The notes under the pieces: model-generated
What the model was told of the DNA's origin: nothing
The model's database searches: none
Seen by the model: the letters and a program-made list of their open reading frames with translations, nothing else
In this document: positions 24,808-34,040 of the stretch, in pieces
How positions within the stretch are numbered: position 1 is the stretch's first letter
How the letters are laid out: each line of letters begins with the position of its first letter
Origin: Robiginitalea biformata HTCC2501
GTDB taxonomy: Bacteria > Bacteroidota > Bacteroidia > Flavobacteriales > Flavobacteriaceae
Length of the DNA stretch: 64,000 nt
Reading direction: 5' to 3'
NCBI RefSeq assembly: GCF_000024125.1
Contig: NC_013222.1
Coordinates: forward strand, 2,396,501-2,460,500
Program-made: the position numbers and the translations under genes

Positions 24808-25998
24808 ATGTTTAAAAAGTCCGGTCCGGGAATGCTTATTGCCGCGGCCTTTATCGGCCCGGGAACCGTTACCACCTGCCTGAGGGCAGGGGTGGAGATG
24901 GGGTATGCACTTTTGTGGGCGCTGCTGTTGTCCGTGGTTGCCACCATTGTCCTGCAGGAAATGGCCGGAAGGCTTGGGCTGGTCACGAGGCGCGGGTTGC
25001 CGTCCCTTATACGGAAACGGGTAACCCTTCCCTGGCTCCGGATCCTGATGGTGGGACTGATACTCGTTGCCATCGTAGCGGGGAACGCAGCCTATGAAGC
25101 GGGGAATATAGCCGGCGGCGTCCTGGGCCTGGAGGCGCTCCTGGGTTCCGGTGCCTTTGGCGTCTATCCCTGGATATGCGGTTCCCTGGCATTTATCCTC
25201 CTCTGGCTGGGGTCCTACAAAGCGCTGGAACGCGTTTTCACAGGGCTGGTACTTCTTATGAGCCTCTCCTTTTTGATAACGGCATTCCTGGTACAACCCG
25301 ATATCCCGGCACTGTTCCGCGGGCTGGTGACGCCCAACCTGGACGGGGATTCCATATTTACGGTCCTGGCGCTGATCGGCACCACGGTGGTACCCTACAA
25401 CCTGTTCCTCTATACGGCCCTTGTAACGGAAAAATGGGAAAACTCGGGGGCTGTCCAAAGCATGCGTCGGGATATATTCTGGTCGGTGGCCATTGGCGGC
25501 GTGGTATCCATGTCTATTGTAGTGACTGCGGCCGGATCCGGGATGGGGGTTGTGGCGGACGTCCTTGACCTGGCCGCGGCCCTGGAACCCATTTATGGAA
25601 AGGCTGCCCGGTTCGGGTTGGGGGTAGGGCTATTTGCAGCCGGGATTAGTTCGGCCATCACGGCCCCGTTGGCGGCGGCCTATGTTTCCCGCCAAACCTT
25701 TGACTGGCCTGCGGACAGGAAGGATTGGCGATTCCGGTCCGTATGGGTTGGGGTACTGATCATCGGGGTGTTATCCCTGTCGCTGGAATATCGCCCCCTG
25801 GAAATTATCTATGTAGCCCAGATTGCCAATGCCATTGTACTGCCGGTTATTGCAGCCTTCCTCTGGTGGATGATCCGCAGTCGCCAACTCATGGGGGACC
25901 AGCGGAATACCGTAGCAAGGGACCTCGTGGCCCTGGTGATAATCGGCATAGTTACCCTGCTGGCGGCCAAAACCATTTATTCCATTTTAATCGAATGA
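24808..25998 (+). CDS. Nramp-family transporter lacking the canonical metal-binding motifs
   Basis: A 396-residue, roughly 11-helix membrane protein of the Nramp fold. The ATG at 24808 (MFKKSGPGMLIAAAFIGPG) is chosen because upstream codons add a non-homologous tail. In canonical Mn/Fe transporters, TM1 has DPGN and TM6 has A-x-x-M. Here TM1 reads GPGT (17-20) and TM6 reads TTVVPYNLF, so Asp, Asn and Met ligands are all absent. The gene overlaps pxpA by 4 bp (ATGA). Bacillus subtilis has a similar Nramp-like gene (ycsG) beside ycsF and kipIA. Transport of 5-oxoproline or a related solute, rather than Mn, is a hypothesis from context. Confidence 0.85.
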   Translation: MFKKSGPGMLIAAAFIGPGTVTTCLRAGVEMGYALLWALLLSVVATIVLQEMAGRLGLVTRRGLPSLIRKRVTLPWLRILMVGLILVAIVAGNAAYEAGNIAGGVLGLEALLGSGAFGVYPWICGSLAFILLWLGSYKALERVFTGLVLLMSLSFLITAFLVQPDIPALFRGLVTPNLDGDSIFTVLALIGTTVVPYNLFLYTALVTEKWENSGAVQSMRRDIFWSVAIGGVVSMSIVVTAAGSGMGVVADVLDLAAALEPIYGKAARFGLGVGLFAAGISSAITAPLAAAYVSRQTFDWPADRKDWRFRSVWVGVLIIGVLSLSLEYRPLEIIYVAQIANAIVLPVIAAFLWWMIRSRQLMGDQRNTVARDLVALVIIGIVTLLAAKTIYSILIE

Positions 25999-26744
25999 CC
26001 ATGCCAAATTTCGAGATCGATTTAAACTGCGACGTAGGAGAGGGGGTGGGGAACGAGCAGGAGTTGTTTCCCCATATCAGCTCCTGCAATATCGCCTGCG
26101 GGGGACATGCCGGCAACCGGGAATCCATGAAAGAAATTGTCACCCTGGCCGGAAAAGCAGGGGTTCGGGCCGGCGCCCACCCTTCGTATCCCGACCGGGA
26201 GAACTTTGGGAGGAAACACATGCAACTTACAGCCCGGGAACTGGAAGAATCGCTCCTGGAACAACTACAGCTGCTGGATGAGGTGGCGGCGGCCGCCGGC
26301 GTGCCTTTGCATCATATCAAGGCACATGGAGCCCTCTATAACGACCTGGCGGCAAACCCGGCACTGGCCCGGGAGTACCTCCGGATCCTCACCCCGTACC
26401 GGGAGAGCCGGGTATTGTTCGTACCTGCAGGTTCCGACCTGATGCGCCGCGCATTATCCCTGGGCTACCGGGTCTGGGGCGAAGCGTTCGCGGACCGGGC
26501 GTACAACGCCGACGGAAGTTTGGTTGCCCGATCCGAGCCGGGAGCCGTTCTGACCGAACCCTCCCGGGTATTCCGGCAGGTTCGGGACCTGGTTTTGCGC
26601 GGCCGGGCCACCACTCCGGAGGGCCGGGAGATTAAGCTGTCACCGGATACCATTTGCATCCACGGGGATACGCCCGGCGCATTGGAAATATTAATGTATC
26701 TTTCTCTCGAATTACCCAAAGAATCAATCCGACTGCTATCGTGA
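25995..26744 (+). CDS. pxpA: 5-oxoprolinase subunit A (LamB/YcsF family)
   Basis: Part of the ATP-dependent prokaryotic 5-oxoprolinase PxpABC, which opens 5-oxo-L-proline to glutamate. The 249 residues from ATG 25995 (or 26001) open with FEIDLNCDVGEG, the family signature, followed by SCNIACGGHAGN, GAHPSYPDRENFGR and HHIKAHGALYND. C-terminal ICIHGDTPGALEI is intact. The start overlaps the transporter stop (ATGA) and the stop overlaps the pxpB GTG start (GTGA), indicating tight translational coupling. Confidence 0.95.
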   Translation: MTMPNFEIDLNCDVGEGVGNEQELFPHISSCNIACGGHAGNRESMKEIVTLAGKAGVRAGAHPSYPDRENFGRKHMQLTARELEESLLEQLQLLDEVAAAAGVPLHHIKAHGALYNDLAANPALAREYLRILTPYRESRVLFVPAGSDLMRRALSLGYRVWGEAFADRAYNADGSLVARSEPGAVLTEPSRVFRQVRDLVLRGRATTPEGREIKLSPDTICIHGDTPGALEILMYLSLELPKESIRLLS

Positions 26745-27481
26745 AACCCCCACCTTTCCGGATCAAGGCATACGGCCCGGAAGCTGTCCTGCTCGAGTGG
26801 CCGGAGGCTGTTAGTGAGGATATCCTTACGGACGTCCTCGGGTTTGCAGATTACCTCCGGGAACACTGCCTGAAGGACGCCGCTTGGGAATTGGTCCCGA
26901 TTTACCACAGCCTGTTGCTTTTCAAAGGATCCAAAATAGACCTGGAACCTTTCAGCAGGTCTTTAAAGAAATGGTTTGAACAGTATCCCGGGCCCTCCCA
27001 AAGGACCGTGCAGGATTGGGTGCTGCCCGTGTGCTACGACCCGGAATTTGGCCCGGATCTCGAAGATGTGGCGGAACGACTTGAAATTGACACAGAAGAA
27101 GTTATCCGACGCCATTGTGCGCAGGCGTACCGGGTGTACGGAATAGGCTTCCTTCCCGGATTCCTGTACCTGGGCGGTGTGCCGGCCAACCTGGAGGTGC
27201 CCAGGAAGGAGAACCCCAGGCTCAAGGTAGCCAGGGGGTCCGTGGGGCTGGCCTCCCAGCAAACGGGGATCTACCCCCAGGAGTCACCGGGCGGCTGGAA
27301 CCTGATCGGGCGTTGTCCGATCCCACTTTTCGACCCGACCCGCCAACCCCCATGCTTTATTGCCCAGGGAGATACCGTGCGTTTCCGGCCGGTTAGCGAG
27401 GCGGAGTTCAACCTCCACCGAATCGAAGCAGAGGTGGGGGTTTATGATTTTAAAAAGAAATACGGGCATGCTAAAGGTTAA
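26741..27481 (+). CDS. pxpB: 5-oxoprolinase subunit B (KipI family)
   Basis: KipI/PxpB subunit of 5-oxoprolinase, 246 residues from a GTG start at 26741 that overlaps the pxpA stop. The start MKPPPFRIKAYGPEAVLLEW is family-like; upstream ATG codons lie inside pxpA. The core motif is GIGFLPGFLYLGGVP, with LEVPRKENPRLKVARGSVGLASQQTGIYP and SPGGWNLIGRCPIPLFD, typical of cyclophilin-like KipI C-terminal domains. In Bacillus the homologue also inhibits the kinase KinA; here the metabolic role is more likely. It overlaps pxpC by 14 bp. Confidence 0.95.
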   Translation: MKPPPFRIKAYGPEAVLLEWPEAVSEDILTDVLGFADYLREHCLKDAAWELVPIYHSLLLFKGSKIDLEPFSRSLKKWFEQYPGPSQRTVQDWVLPVCYDPEFGPDLEDVAERLEIDTEEVIRRHCAQAYRVYGIGFLPGFLYLGGVPANLEVPRKENPRLKVARGSVGLASQQTGIYPQESPGGWNLIGRCPIPLFDPTRQPPCFIAQGDTVRFRPVSEAEFNLHRIEAEVGVYDFKKKYGHAKG

Positions 27482-28313
27482 AAAGGCGGGATTTTACACT
27501 TCCGTCCAGGATCGCGGCCGATTCGGATACCGCCACCAGGGCGTACCGGTATCCGGAGCCTGTGACCTCATCGCTGCAGGCAGGGCGAATTCCCTCCTGG
27601 AAAACGACCCGGATGCCGCCTTGCTGGAAATCACCATGCAAGGCCCCGAATTGGTGTTTAATGAACCCACCTATATTGCGCTTAGCGGGGCCGATATGGA
27701 AGTGACTCTCGACGGGGAAGTACTGGCCATGGAACAGGTCCACCGGGTAGGGGGGGGCAGTGAACTCCGTTGCAGCCGTACGCGAAACGGATTCCGGACG
27801 TACCTGGGAATCAAAGGGGGGCTGCTGACCGAATCGGTCCTCGGCAGCCGGTCGTATTATCCGCCGGTAACCAGGCACCGGAAATTGTCTGCCCTGATGG
27901 AACTGCCCTATGAGCCTACGGAGGCATTCGAACCAAAACTCCTGAAACTGAGCCCTTCTGAATTCTGGAAGGAGGAAAAACTGGAGGCGTTTCCGGGGCC
28001 GGAATACGACCTGCTCAGCCAGAAACAACGGGAAATGCTATTTTCCACGCGTTTTACCCTGGGCAAGGAACACGACCGGATGGCCTGCCAACTGCAGGAA
28101 CACCTTCCCGGACATTTGATCCGGATGATTACTTCAGCCACCCTGCCCGGGACCGTCCAACTGACCCCCGCAGGCCGCCTGATCATCCTGCTTCGAGACG
28201 GGCAAACCACCGGAGGGTATCCCCGGGTCCTGCAACTCGCATCCCGGTCCGTTTCCGTCCTGGCCCAGAAACATTCGGCAGACCGCGTGCGTTTTGTAAG
28301 CGCCGGGAATTAG
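27468..28313 (+). CDS. pxpC: 5-oxoprolinase subunit C (KipA/biotin-dependent carboxyltransferase-like)
   Basis: KipA/PxpC partner of PxpB, 281 residues from ATG 27468. Earlier in-frame ATGs within pxpB would add only a non-homologous tail. It opens MLKVKKAGFYTSVQDRGRFGYRHQGVPVSGACD, the conserved KipA start (usually TSVQDxGRxGxxxxGVxxSGAxD). FRTYLGIKGGL, LGSRS and the C-terminal RLIILLRDGQTTGGYPRVLQ are all present. Last gene of the transporter-pxpABC operon; the ilvD promoter region follows. Confidence 0.95.
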   Translation: MLKVKKAGFYTSVQDRGRFGYRHQGVPVSGACDLIAAGRANSLLENDPDAALLEITMQGPELVFNEPTYIALSGADMEVTLDGEVLAMEQVHRVGGGSELRCSRTRNGFRTYLGIKGGLLTESVLGSRSYYPPVTRHRKLSALMELPYEPTEAFEPKLLKLSPSEFWKEEKLEAFPGPEYDLLSQKQREMLFSTRFTLGKEHDRMACQLQEHLPGHLIRMITSATLPGTVQLTPAGRLIILLRDGQTTGGYPRVLQLASRSVSVLAQKHSADRVRFVSAGN

Positions 28314-28438
28314 GCCAACCCCCTGGTCTACCCGCTGCAGACAATGGCCTGGAGCGTTGGAATACCTCCCCGAGGGCAGCGTTGAATATGGTAATTTTTG
28401 CACACTAACTCCCTGAAAAACAGTAATTTTTAACATTT

Positions 28439-28455
28439 AGGCTCAAAATGAGCCT
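28439..28455. repeat. perfect 6-bp hairpin upstream of ilvD
   Basis: AGGCTC-AAAAT-GAGCCT lies between pxpC and ilvD. No T-run follows. It may be a weak terminator of the pxp operon or an operator; nothing decides between them. The rest of this 233-bp gap shows no gene. Confidence 0.35.
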
Positions 28456-28498
28456 GTAGCTCCGCGCCTGCTTGCCTTCCCCGGAGTTGTCAAAGCCA

Positions 28499-28506
28499 TA
28501 TCTTTG
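28499..28506 (+). promoter_or_regulatory. TANNTTTG -7 element upstream of ilvD
   Basis: TATCTTTG matches the consensus, 40 bp before the ilvD ATG. A TTG at 28472-28474 is 24 bp upstream, slightly longer than the usual spacer. It would drive the ilvDBNC block. Confidence 0.5.
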
Positions 28507-28546
28507 ATTTTGGCAAAAATACGACCCGGACAAAACCAGCGGAAGA

Positions 28547-30223
28547 ATGAACCTGAACAAATACAGTAAAAACGTCACACAGGACCCCACCCAACCGGCA
28601 GCGCAGGCCATGCTTTATGCCATTGGCCTGACCGAGGAGGACCTTGAAAAACCCCTGATCGGGATTGCCAGCACCGGGTATGAAGGCAACCCGTGCAACA
28701 TGCACCTGAACGATCTGGCGCTGCACGTGAAGGAAGGCGTGAACCGCTCCGATCTGGTAGGGCTGATTTTCAATACGATCGGGGTGAGTGACGGGATATC
28801 CATGGGAACCTACGGGATGCGTTATTCCCTCCCTTCCCGGGATATTATTGCCGATTCCATGGAGACCGTGGTCCAGGCGATGAACTACGACGGCCTGGTA
28901 ACTGTAGTGGGCTGTGACAAGAACATGCCCGGGGCGCTGATGGCGATGATCCGCCTGAACCGCCCCTCCGTAATGGTTTACGGGGGAACCATTGCATCCG
29001 GTTGCCTGAACAACCGGAAACTCGATGTGGTATCGGCTTTTGAGGCCTGGGGCCAGAAAGTGGCCGGGAATATGCAGGAGGAGGAATACAAACAAGTAAT
29101 CCAGAACGCCTGCCCGGGAGCTGGTGCCTGTGGCGGGATGTATACGGCCAACACGATGGCATCGGCTATCGAAGCCCTGGGGATGGCCCTGCCTTACAAC
29201 TCTTCGAACCCAGCCACCGGTTCGGAAAAGCAGGAAGATTGCACCCGCGCCGGCCAGGCGGTGCGCACCTTGCTCGAAAAAGATATCAAGCCGCTCGACA
29301 TTATTACAAAAAAGTCCCTGGAGAATGCCATCCGCCTCGTAGTGGTGATGGGGGGGTCCACGAATGCCGTCCTGCACTTCCTGGCCATTGCCAAGGCAGC
29401 GCGCGTACCGTTTACCCTGGACGATTTCCAGCGGATCAGTGACGAAACGCCCTTTTTGGCAGACCTGAAGCCCAGCGGCAAATACCTGATGGAAGATGTC
29501 CACCGGGTGGGCGGCGTGCCTGCCGTCCTTAAATTCCTGCTCGCTGAAGGCATGCTCCACGGGGATTGCCTGACAGTTACTGGAAAAACCCTTGCCGAGA
29601 ACCTAAAGGATGTCCCGGATCTGGAAGCCGGTCAGGAGGTTATCCGGCCCCTTTCCGACCCGATCAAGAAAACCGGGCACCTGCGTATCCTGTACGGGAA
29701 CCTCGCACCCACAGGTTCGGTTGCCAAAATCACCGGGAAGGAGGGACTCCGGTTCCAGGGACCCGCCCGCGTATTTGAGGACGAATTTGAAGCAAACCGG
29801 GGCATAGGCGAAGGCAAAGTTTCCCGGGGGGATGTGGTAGTCATCCGCTACGAAGGTCCCCAGGGTGGGCCTGGTATGCCCGAAATGCTCAAGCCCACCA
29901 GTGCCATCATGGGGGCCGGCCTGGGCAAGGATGTGGCCCTGATCACCGATGGCCGCTTTTCGGGTGGTACCCACGGATTTGTAGTGGGGCATGTAACACC
30001 CGAAGCACAGGCCGGAGGCCCGATTGCCCTGCTCCGGGACGGGGACATCATCACCATCGACGCCGAAGCCAATACGCTTTCGGTAGACCTGAGCGACGAG
30101 GAGCTCAACCGGCGGCGGGCAGCCTGGAAGGCCCCTGAACTAAAGGTGAAGCGGGGCAGCCTGTACAAATATGCCAAAACGGTTTCATCGGCCTCTGAAG
30201 GCTGTGTTACCGATGAAATTTGA
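28547..30223 (+). CDS. ilvD: dihydroxy-acid dehydratase
   Basis: Dehydrates 2,3-dihydroxy-isovalerate and -methylvalerate in valine, leucine and isoleucine synthesis. At 558 residues it is full length. Fe-S cluster ligands are seen in [15 protein letters not shown] and [21 protein letters not shown], with the third cysteine in the early [12 protein letters not shown]. The C-terminal [19 protein letters not shown] is diagnostic. First gene of the ilvDBNC operon; the 3' end overlaps the ilvB start by 11 bp. Confidence 0.97.
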   Translation: MNLNKYSKNVTQDPTQPAAQAMLYAIGLTEEDLEKPLIGIASTGYEGNPCNMHLNDLALHVKEGVNRSDLVGLIFNTIGVSDGISMGTYGMRYSLPSRDIIADSMETVVQAMNYDGLVTVVGCDKNMPGALMAMIRLNRPSVMVYGGTIASGCLNNRKLDVVSAFEAWGQKVAGNMQEEEYKQVIQNACPGAGACGGMYTANTMASAIEALGMALPYNSSNPATGSEKQEDCTRAGQAVRTLLEKDIKPLDIITKKSLENAIRLVVVMGGSTNAVLHFLAIAKAARVPFTLDDFQRISDETPFLADLKPSGKYLMEDVHRVGGVPAVLKFLLAEGMLHGDCLTVTGKTLAENLKDVPDLEAGQEVIRPLSDPIKKTGHLRILYGNLAPTGSVAKITGKEGLRFQGPARVFEDEFEANRGIGEGKVSRGDVVVIRYEGPQGGPGMPEMLKPTSAIMGAGLGKDVALITDGRFSGGTHGFVVGHVTPEAQAGGPIALLRDGDIITIDAEANTLSVDLSDEELNRRRAAWKAPELKVKRGSLYKYAKTVSSASEGCVTDEI

Positions 30224-31979
30224 TAAACTTAATCCTGATGCAGGTATGGAACCAGTAAAGGAAATGCAAAAGAAACAAGACGAAAAGAAGGCCATGCGCA
30301 TCAGCGGTGCGGAGGCCATCATCCATTGCCTGCTCGAAGAGGGTGCCGACCTGATTTACGGCTACCCGGGCGGGGCAATAATGCCGGTTTACGACGAATT
30401 GTATAAATTCCAGGACCGGCTCCACCATGTCCTCACACGCCACGAACAGGGGGCAATACACGCTGCCCAGGGATTTGCCCGGGTAAGCGGGAAAGTGGGA
30501 GTTGCCATGGCTACGTCGGGTCCCGGGGCCACGAACCTGGTAACCGGGTTGGCGGATGCGCAGATCGACTCCACGCCGCTGGTTTGTATAACCGGGCAGG
30601 TTCCGCGCCATCTGCTGGGTTCGGATGCCTTTCAGGAAACGGACATCATAGGCATTTCCACCCCGGTTACCAAATGGAATTACCAGGTCACCCGGGCCGA
30701 AGAAATCCCCGAAATTATAGCCAAGGCGTTTTATATTGCCCGAAGCGGCCGGCCGGGGCCCGTATTGGTGGATATTACCAAGAACGCCCAGTTCGACAGC
30801 CTGGACTTCAGCTACACACCCTGTAAAGGGGTTCGCAGCTACAACCCGGTGCCCAAGGCAGACCCGGAAGCCTTGCAGCGGGCTGCAGACCTTATCAACA
30901 AAGCCAAGCGCCCATATATCGTCTTCGGACAGGGGGTTATCCTGGGTTCTGCCGAAGCGGAATTACAGGAATTTGTCGAAAAGACGGGCATCCCTGCCGC
31001 CTGGACCATCCTGGGGCTATCCGCAATGGATTCCGACCACCCGCTGAATGTGGGCATGGTGGGCATGCACGGGAATTACGGCCCGAACGTCCTGACGAAC
31101 GAATGCGACGTACTGGTGGCCATCGGCATGCGATTTGACGACCGGGTTACGGGAAGCCTGGACACCTACGCGAAACAGGCCAAGGTCATCCACCTGGAGA
31201 TCGACCCGGCGGAGGTGGGGAAAAATGTGAAAGCGGACGTGGCGGTCCTGGGGGATGCCCGGGAATCGCTCCGGCAGCTCCTGCCCCTGGTGGAAAAAAG
31301 GAAGCACGACCAGTGGCTCTCGGAATTCCACGCCCGAGACAAAGAGGAATTCGAGGCGGTGATCAAAAACGACCTGCACCCGACAAAGGAAGGCCTGACG
31401 ATGGGGGAGGTGATTGCCCGTATCAATGAAGAGTCCGGCCACAAGGCCGTGATCGTCACGGATGTGGGGCAGCACCAGATGGTCGCCTGCCGATACGCAA
31501 AGTTCCGGCAAAGTAAAAGCAGCATTACCTCAGGCGGCCTCGGCACCATGGGGTTTGCGCTCCCCGCGGCCATCGGCGCCAAAATGGGGGCCATGGACCG
31601 CGAAGTGGTGGCCGTCATCGGGGATGGGGGATACCAGATGACCATCCAGGAACTCGGGACCATTTTCCAGACAAAGGCGCCTGTGAAGATTGTGGTCCTG
31701 AACAACGATTTCCTCGGGATGGTTCGCCAGTGGCAGGAATTGTTTTTTGACAGGCGCTATGCCTCCACCGTAATGACCAACCCGGATTTTGTCAAAATAG
31801 CGGAGGGCTACCACATCCGTTCCCGCCGGGTGGAGAACCGGGCGGAACTGGCGGAAGCCGTAGCCGAAATGATGGCGAGCGAGGAAGCCTATTTCCTCGA
31901 GGTCCGCGTGGAGAAAGAAGATAACGTCTTCCCGATGATCCCATCGGGGGCATCGGTTTCCGATATCCGGTTAAAATAA
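30213..31979 (+). CDS. ilvB: acetolactate synthase large subunit
   Basis: ThDP-dependent acetohydroxyacid synthase catalytic subunit. It has 588 residues from ATG 30213; ATGs at 30246 and 30294 (MRISGAEAI, where homology begins) are alternatives. The N-terminal ThDP domain has [15 protein letters not shown] with the catalytic Glu further on in [12 protein letters not shown]. The central FAD-binding region and the C-terminal ThDP motif [15 protein letters not shown] through [14 protein letters not shown] are present. The start lies inside the end of ilvD, implying coupling. The regulatory subunit gene follows by 3 bp. Confidence 0.96.
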   Translation: MKFDKLNPDAGMEPVKEMQKKQDEKKAMRISGAEAIIHCLLEEGADLIYGYPGGAIMPVYDELYKFQDRLHHVLTRHEQGAIHAAQGFARVSGKVGVAMATSGPGATNLVTGLADAQIDSTPLVCITGQVPRHLLGSDAFQETDIIGISTPVTKWNYQVTRAEEIPEIIAKAFYIARSGRPGPVLVDITKNAQFDSLDFSYTPCKGVRSYNPVPKADPEALQRAADLINKAKRPYIVFGQGVILGSAEAELQEFVEKTGIPAAWTILGLSAMDSDHPLNVGMVGMHGNYGPNVLTNECDVLVAIGMRFDDRVTGSLDTYAKQAKVIHLEIDPAEVGKNVKADVAVLGDARESLRQLLPLVEKRKHDQWLSEFHARDKEEFEAVIKNDLHPTKEGLTMGEVIARINEESGHKAVIVTDVGQHQMVACRYAKFRQSKSSITSGGLGTMGFALPAAIGAKMGAMDREVVAVIGDGGYQMTIQELGTIFQTKAPVKIVVLNNDFLGMVRQWQELFFDRRYASTVMTNPDFVKIAEGYHIRSRRVENRAELAEAVAEMMASEEAYFLEVRVEKEDNVFPMIPSGASVSDIRLK

Positions 31980-31982
31980 GCA

Positions 31983-32519
31983 ATGAACACTATGGACAAT
32001 CAATGGTTCACCATCTCGGTTTATTCCGAGAACCACGTAGGCCTGTTGAACAGGATCTCGGGGATATTTTTAAAAAGGCACATTAACATAGAAAGCCTCA
32101 ATGTTTCCAAATCAGAAATAGAAGGCATTTCAAAATTTACTATTGTCGTTCACACGACGGAGAACTGGACGCGGCATATCGTAGCCCAGATCGAGAAGCA
32201 GATTGAAGTGATCAAGGCATTCTACCACACGGATGAGGAAACCATCTACCAGGAATCCGCCCTCTTTAAAATCGCTTCCCACCTGTTGTTCGATGAACGG
32301 CAGATCCAGAATATCATCAAAGACAGCCACGCCCAGATCGTCACCGTGAGCCGGGACTATTTTGTACTGGCCAAAACGGGCAGGCGAAGTGAAATCGACC
32401 AGATGCACGACGACCTGGAGCCGTTCGGCATTATGCAATTTGTGCGGTCCGGCCGGATTACCGTTACCAAGGCCGAAATGCCGATTACCGCCTTGCTGGC
32501 AAATTTCCAACAATCCTAA
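31983..32519 (+). CDS. ilvN: acetolactate synthase small (regulatory) subunit
   Basis: A 178-residue regulatory partner of IlvB that confers valine feedback inhibition in characterised systems. The N-terminal ACT domain is FTISVYSENHVGLLNRISGIFLKRHINIESLNVSKSE, with the effector-site Gly in NHVGLLNR. The C-terminal ALS_ss_C domain includes DSHAQIVTVSRDYFVLAKTGRRSEIDQMHDDL. The start is ATG 31983 or 31992. It is 3 bp after ilvB and 32 bp before ilvC. Codon use is a little AT-richer around 32080-32160 than in neighbours. Confidence 0.95.
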   Translation: MNTMDNQWFTISVYSENHVGLLNRISGIFLKRHINIESLNVSKSEIEGISKFTIVVHTTENWTRHIVAQIEKQIEVIKAFYHTDEETIYQESALFKIASHLLFDERQIQNIIKDSHAQIVTVSRDYFVLAKTGRRSEIDQMHDDLEPFGIMQFVRSGRITVTKAEMPITALLANFQQS

Positions 32520-32551
32520 ACAGAATTTAATATCTACCAGAACACACCATT

Positions 32552-34027
32552 ATGACGAATTATTTCAATACGCTTTCACTCAGGGAACAACTGCAACAAT
32601 TGGGTAAATGCCGTTTTATGGATCCTTCGGAATTTTCTGAAGGGGTGGCAGCGCTGAAGGGCGCAAAAATCGTCATCGTCGGCTGCGGGGCACAGGGCCT
32701 CAACCAGGGCCTGAACATGCGGGATTCCGGCCTGGATATATCCTACGCGCTCCGGGAGGCGGCGATTCAAGAAAAACGGACGTCTTTCCAGAATGCCACC
32801 GAAAACGGTTTTCCCGTAGGGACCTACGAGGAATTGATTCCCACGGCCGACCTGGTGATCAACCTGACCCCGGACAAACAGCATACCAATGTGATCAACT
32901 CGGTAATGCCTCATATGAAAAAAGGCGCTACGCTCTCCTATTCGCACGGGTTTAATATTGTGGAAGAAGGGATGCAGATCCGGGAAGACCTCACCGTGAT
33001 CATGGTTGCCCCAAAAAGCCCGGGCTCGGAAGTCCGGGAGGAATACAAGCGGGGCTTCGGGGTGCCGACGCTCATTGCCGTCCACCCGGAAAACGACCCG
33101 GAAGGCAAGGGGCTGGCCCAGGCCAAGGCCTATGCGGCTGCTACCGGGGGCCACAAAGCCGGCGTGCTGGAATCCTCCTTCGTCGCAGAGGTGAAATCCG
33201 ACCTCATGGGGGAACAGACCATCCTCTGCGGGCTCCTGCAGACGGGCAGCATCCTGTGTTTTGACAAGATGGTGGAAGGCGGGGTGGACCCGGGATACGC
33301 TTCCAAACTGATCCAGTACGGGTGGGAAACCATAACGGAAGGCCTGAAGTACGGGGGGATTACCAATATGATGGACCGGCTTTCCAATCCGGCCAAGATC
33401 CGCGCATTTGAACTTTCCGAGGAGCTCAAGGAGATTATGCGCCCGCTGTTCCGCAAGCACATGGACGATATTATGAGCGGCCATTTTTCAAAGACGATGA
33501 TGGAAGACTGGGCGAATGACGACAAAAACCTGCTCACCTGGCGAGCCGCCACCGGGGAGACGAATTTTGAGAAAACCCCCGCGGGTTCCGACAAGATCAG
33601 CGAACAGGAATACTACGACAAAGGGGTGCTGATGGTAGCCATGGTCCGGGCAGGCGTGGAACTCGCCTACGAATCGATGACGGAATCCGGCATCATCGGG
33701 GAATCCGCCTACTACGAATCCCTGCACGAAACCCCCCTGATCGCCAATACGATTGCCCGGAAGAAACTCTTTGAAATGAATCGCGTCATTTCCGATACGG
33801 CGGAATACGGATGCTACCTGTTCGACCATGCCTGCAAACCCCTGTTGAAGGACTTTATGGCAAAAATTGACACGGATGTTATCGGGAACTCCTTTGGGGA
33901 AGGACAGGACAACGGGGTGGACAATGCGAAACTGATTGCCGTCAACAAGGCGCTTCGCACCCATCCGGTAGAAATTGTCGGGGCGCGGCTCCGGGCCTCG
34001 ATGACCGCAATGAAACCCATCGTTTAA
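32552..34027 (+). CDS. ilvC: ketol-acid reductoisomerase, class II
   Basis: Converts acetolactate to dihydroxyisovalerate (and the ethyl analogue) with NADPH and Mg. At 491 residues it is the long class II form, with duplicated knotted C-terminal domains. The nucleotide loop is [21 protein letters not shown], followed by [13 protein letters not shown], which keeps the Arg and Ser that in E. coli IlvC select NADPH. Metal and substrate residues lie in the [21 protein letters not shown] block. Third biosynthetic step of the ilv operon; the following gene is an aldehyde dehydrogenase rather than ilvA. Confidence 0.97.
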   Translation: MTNYFNTLSLREQLQQLGKCRFMDPSEFSEGVAALKGAKIVIVGCGAQGLNQGLNMRDSGLDISYALREAAIQEKRTSFQNATENGFPVGTYEELIPTADLVINLTPDKQHTNVINSVMPHMKKGATLSYSHGFNIVEEGMQIREDLTVIMVAPKSPGSEVREEYKRGFGVPTLIAVHPENDPEGKGLAQAKAYAAATGGHKAGVLESSFVAEVKSDLMGEQTILCGLLQTGSILCFDKMVEGGVDPGYASKLIQYGWETITEGLKYGGITNMMDRLSNPAKIRAFELSEELKEIMRPLFRKHMDDIMSGHFSKTMMEDWANDDKNLLTWRAATGETNFEKTPAGSDKISEQEYYDKGVLMVAMVRAGVELAYESMTESGIIGESAYYESLHETPLIANTIARKKLFEMNRVISDTAEYGCYLFDHACKPLLKDFMAKIDTDVIGNSFGEGQDNGVDNAKLIAVNKALRTHPVEIVGARLRASMTAMKPIV

Positions 34028-34040
34028 GCCTTTTAACCAG

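Noticed and set aside
28388..28408. possible leader peptide MVIFAH before ilvD
   Set aside because: Only one Val and one Ile codon; no run of branched-chain codons and no attenuator with a T-tract nearby.
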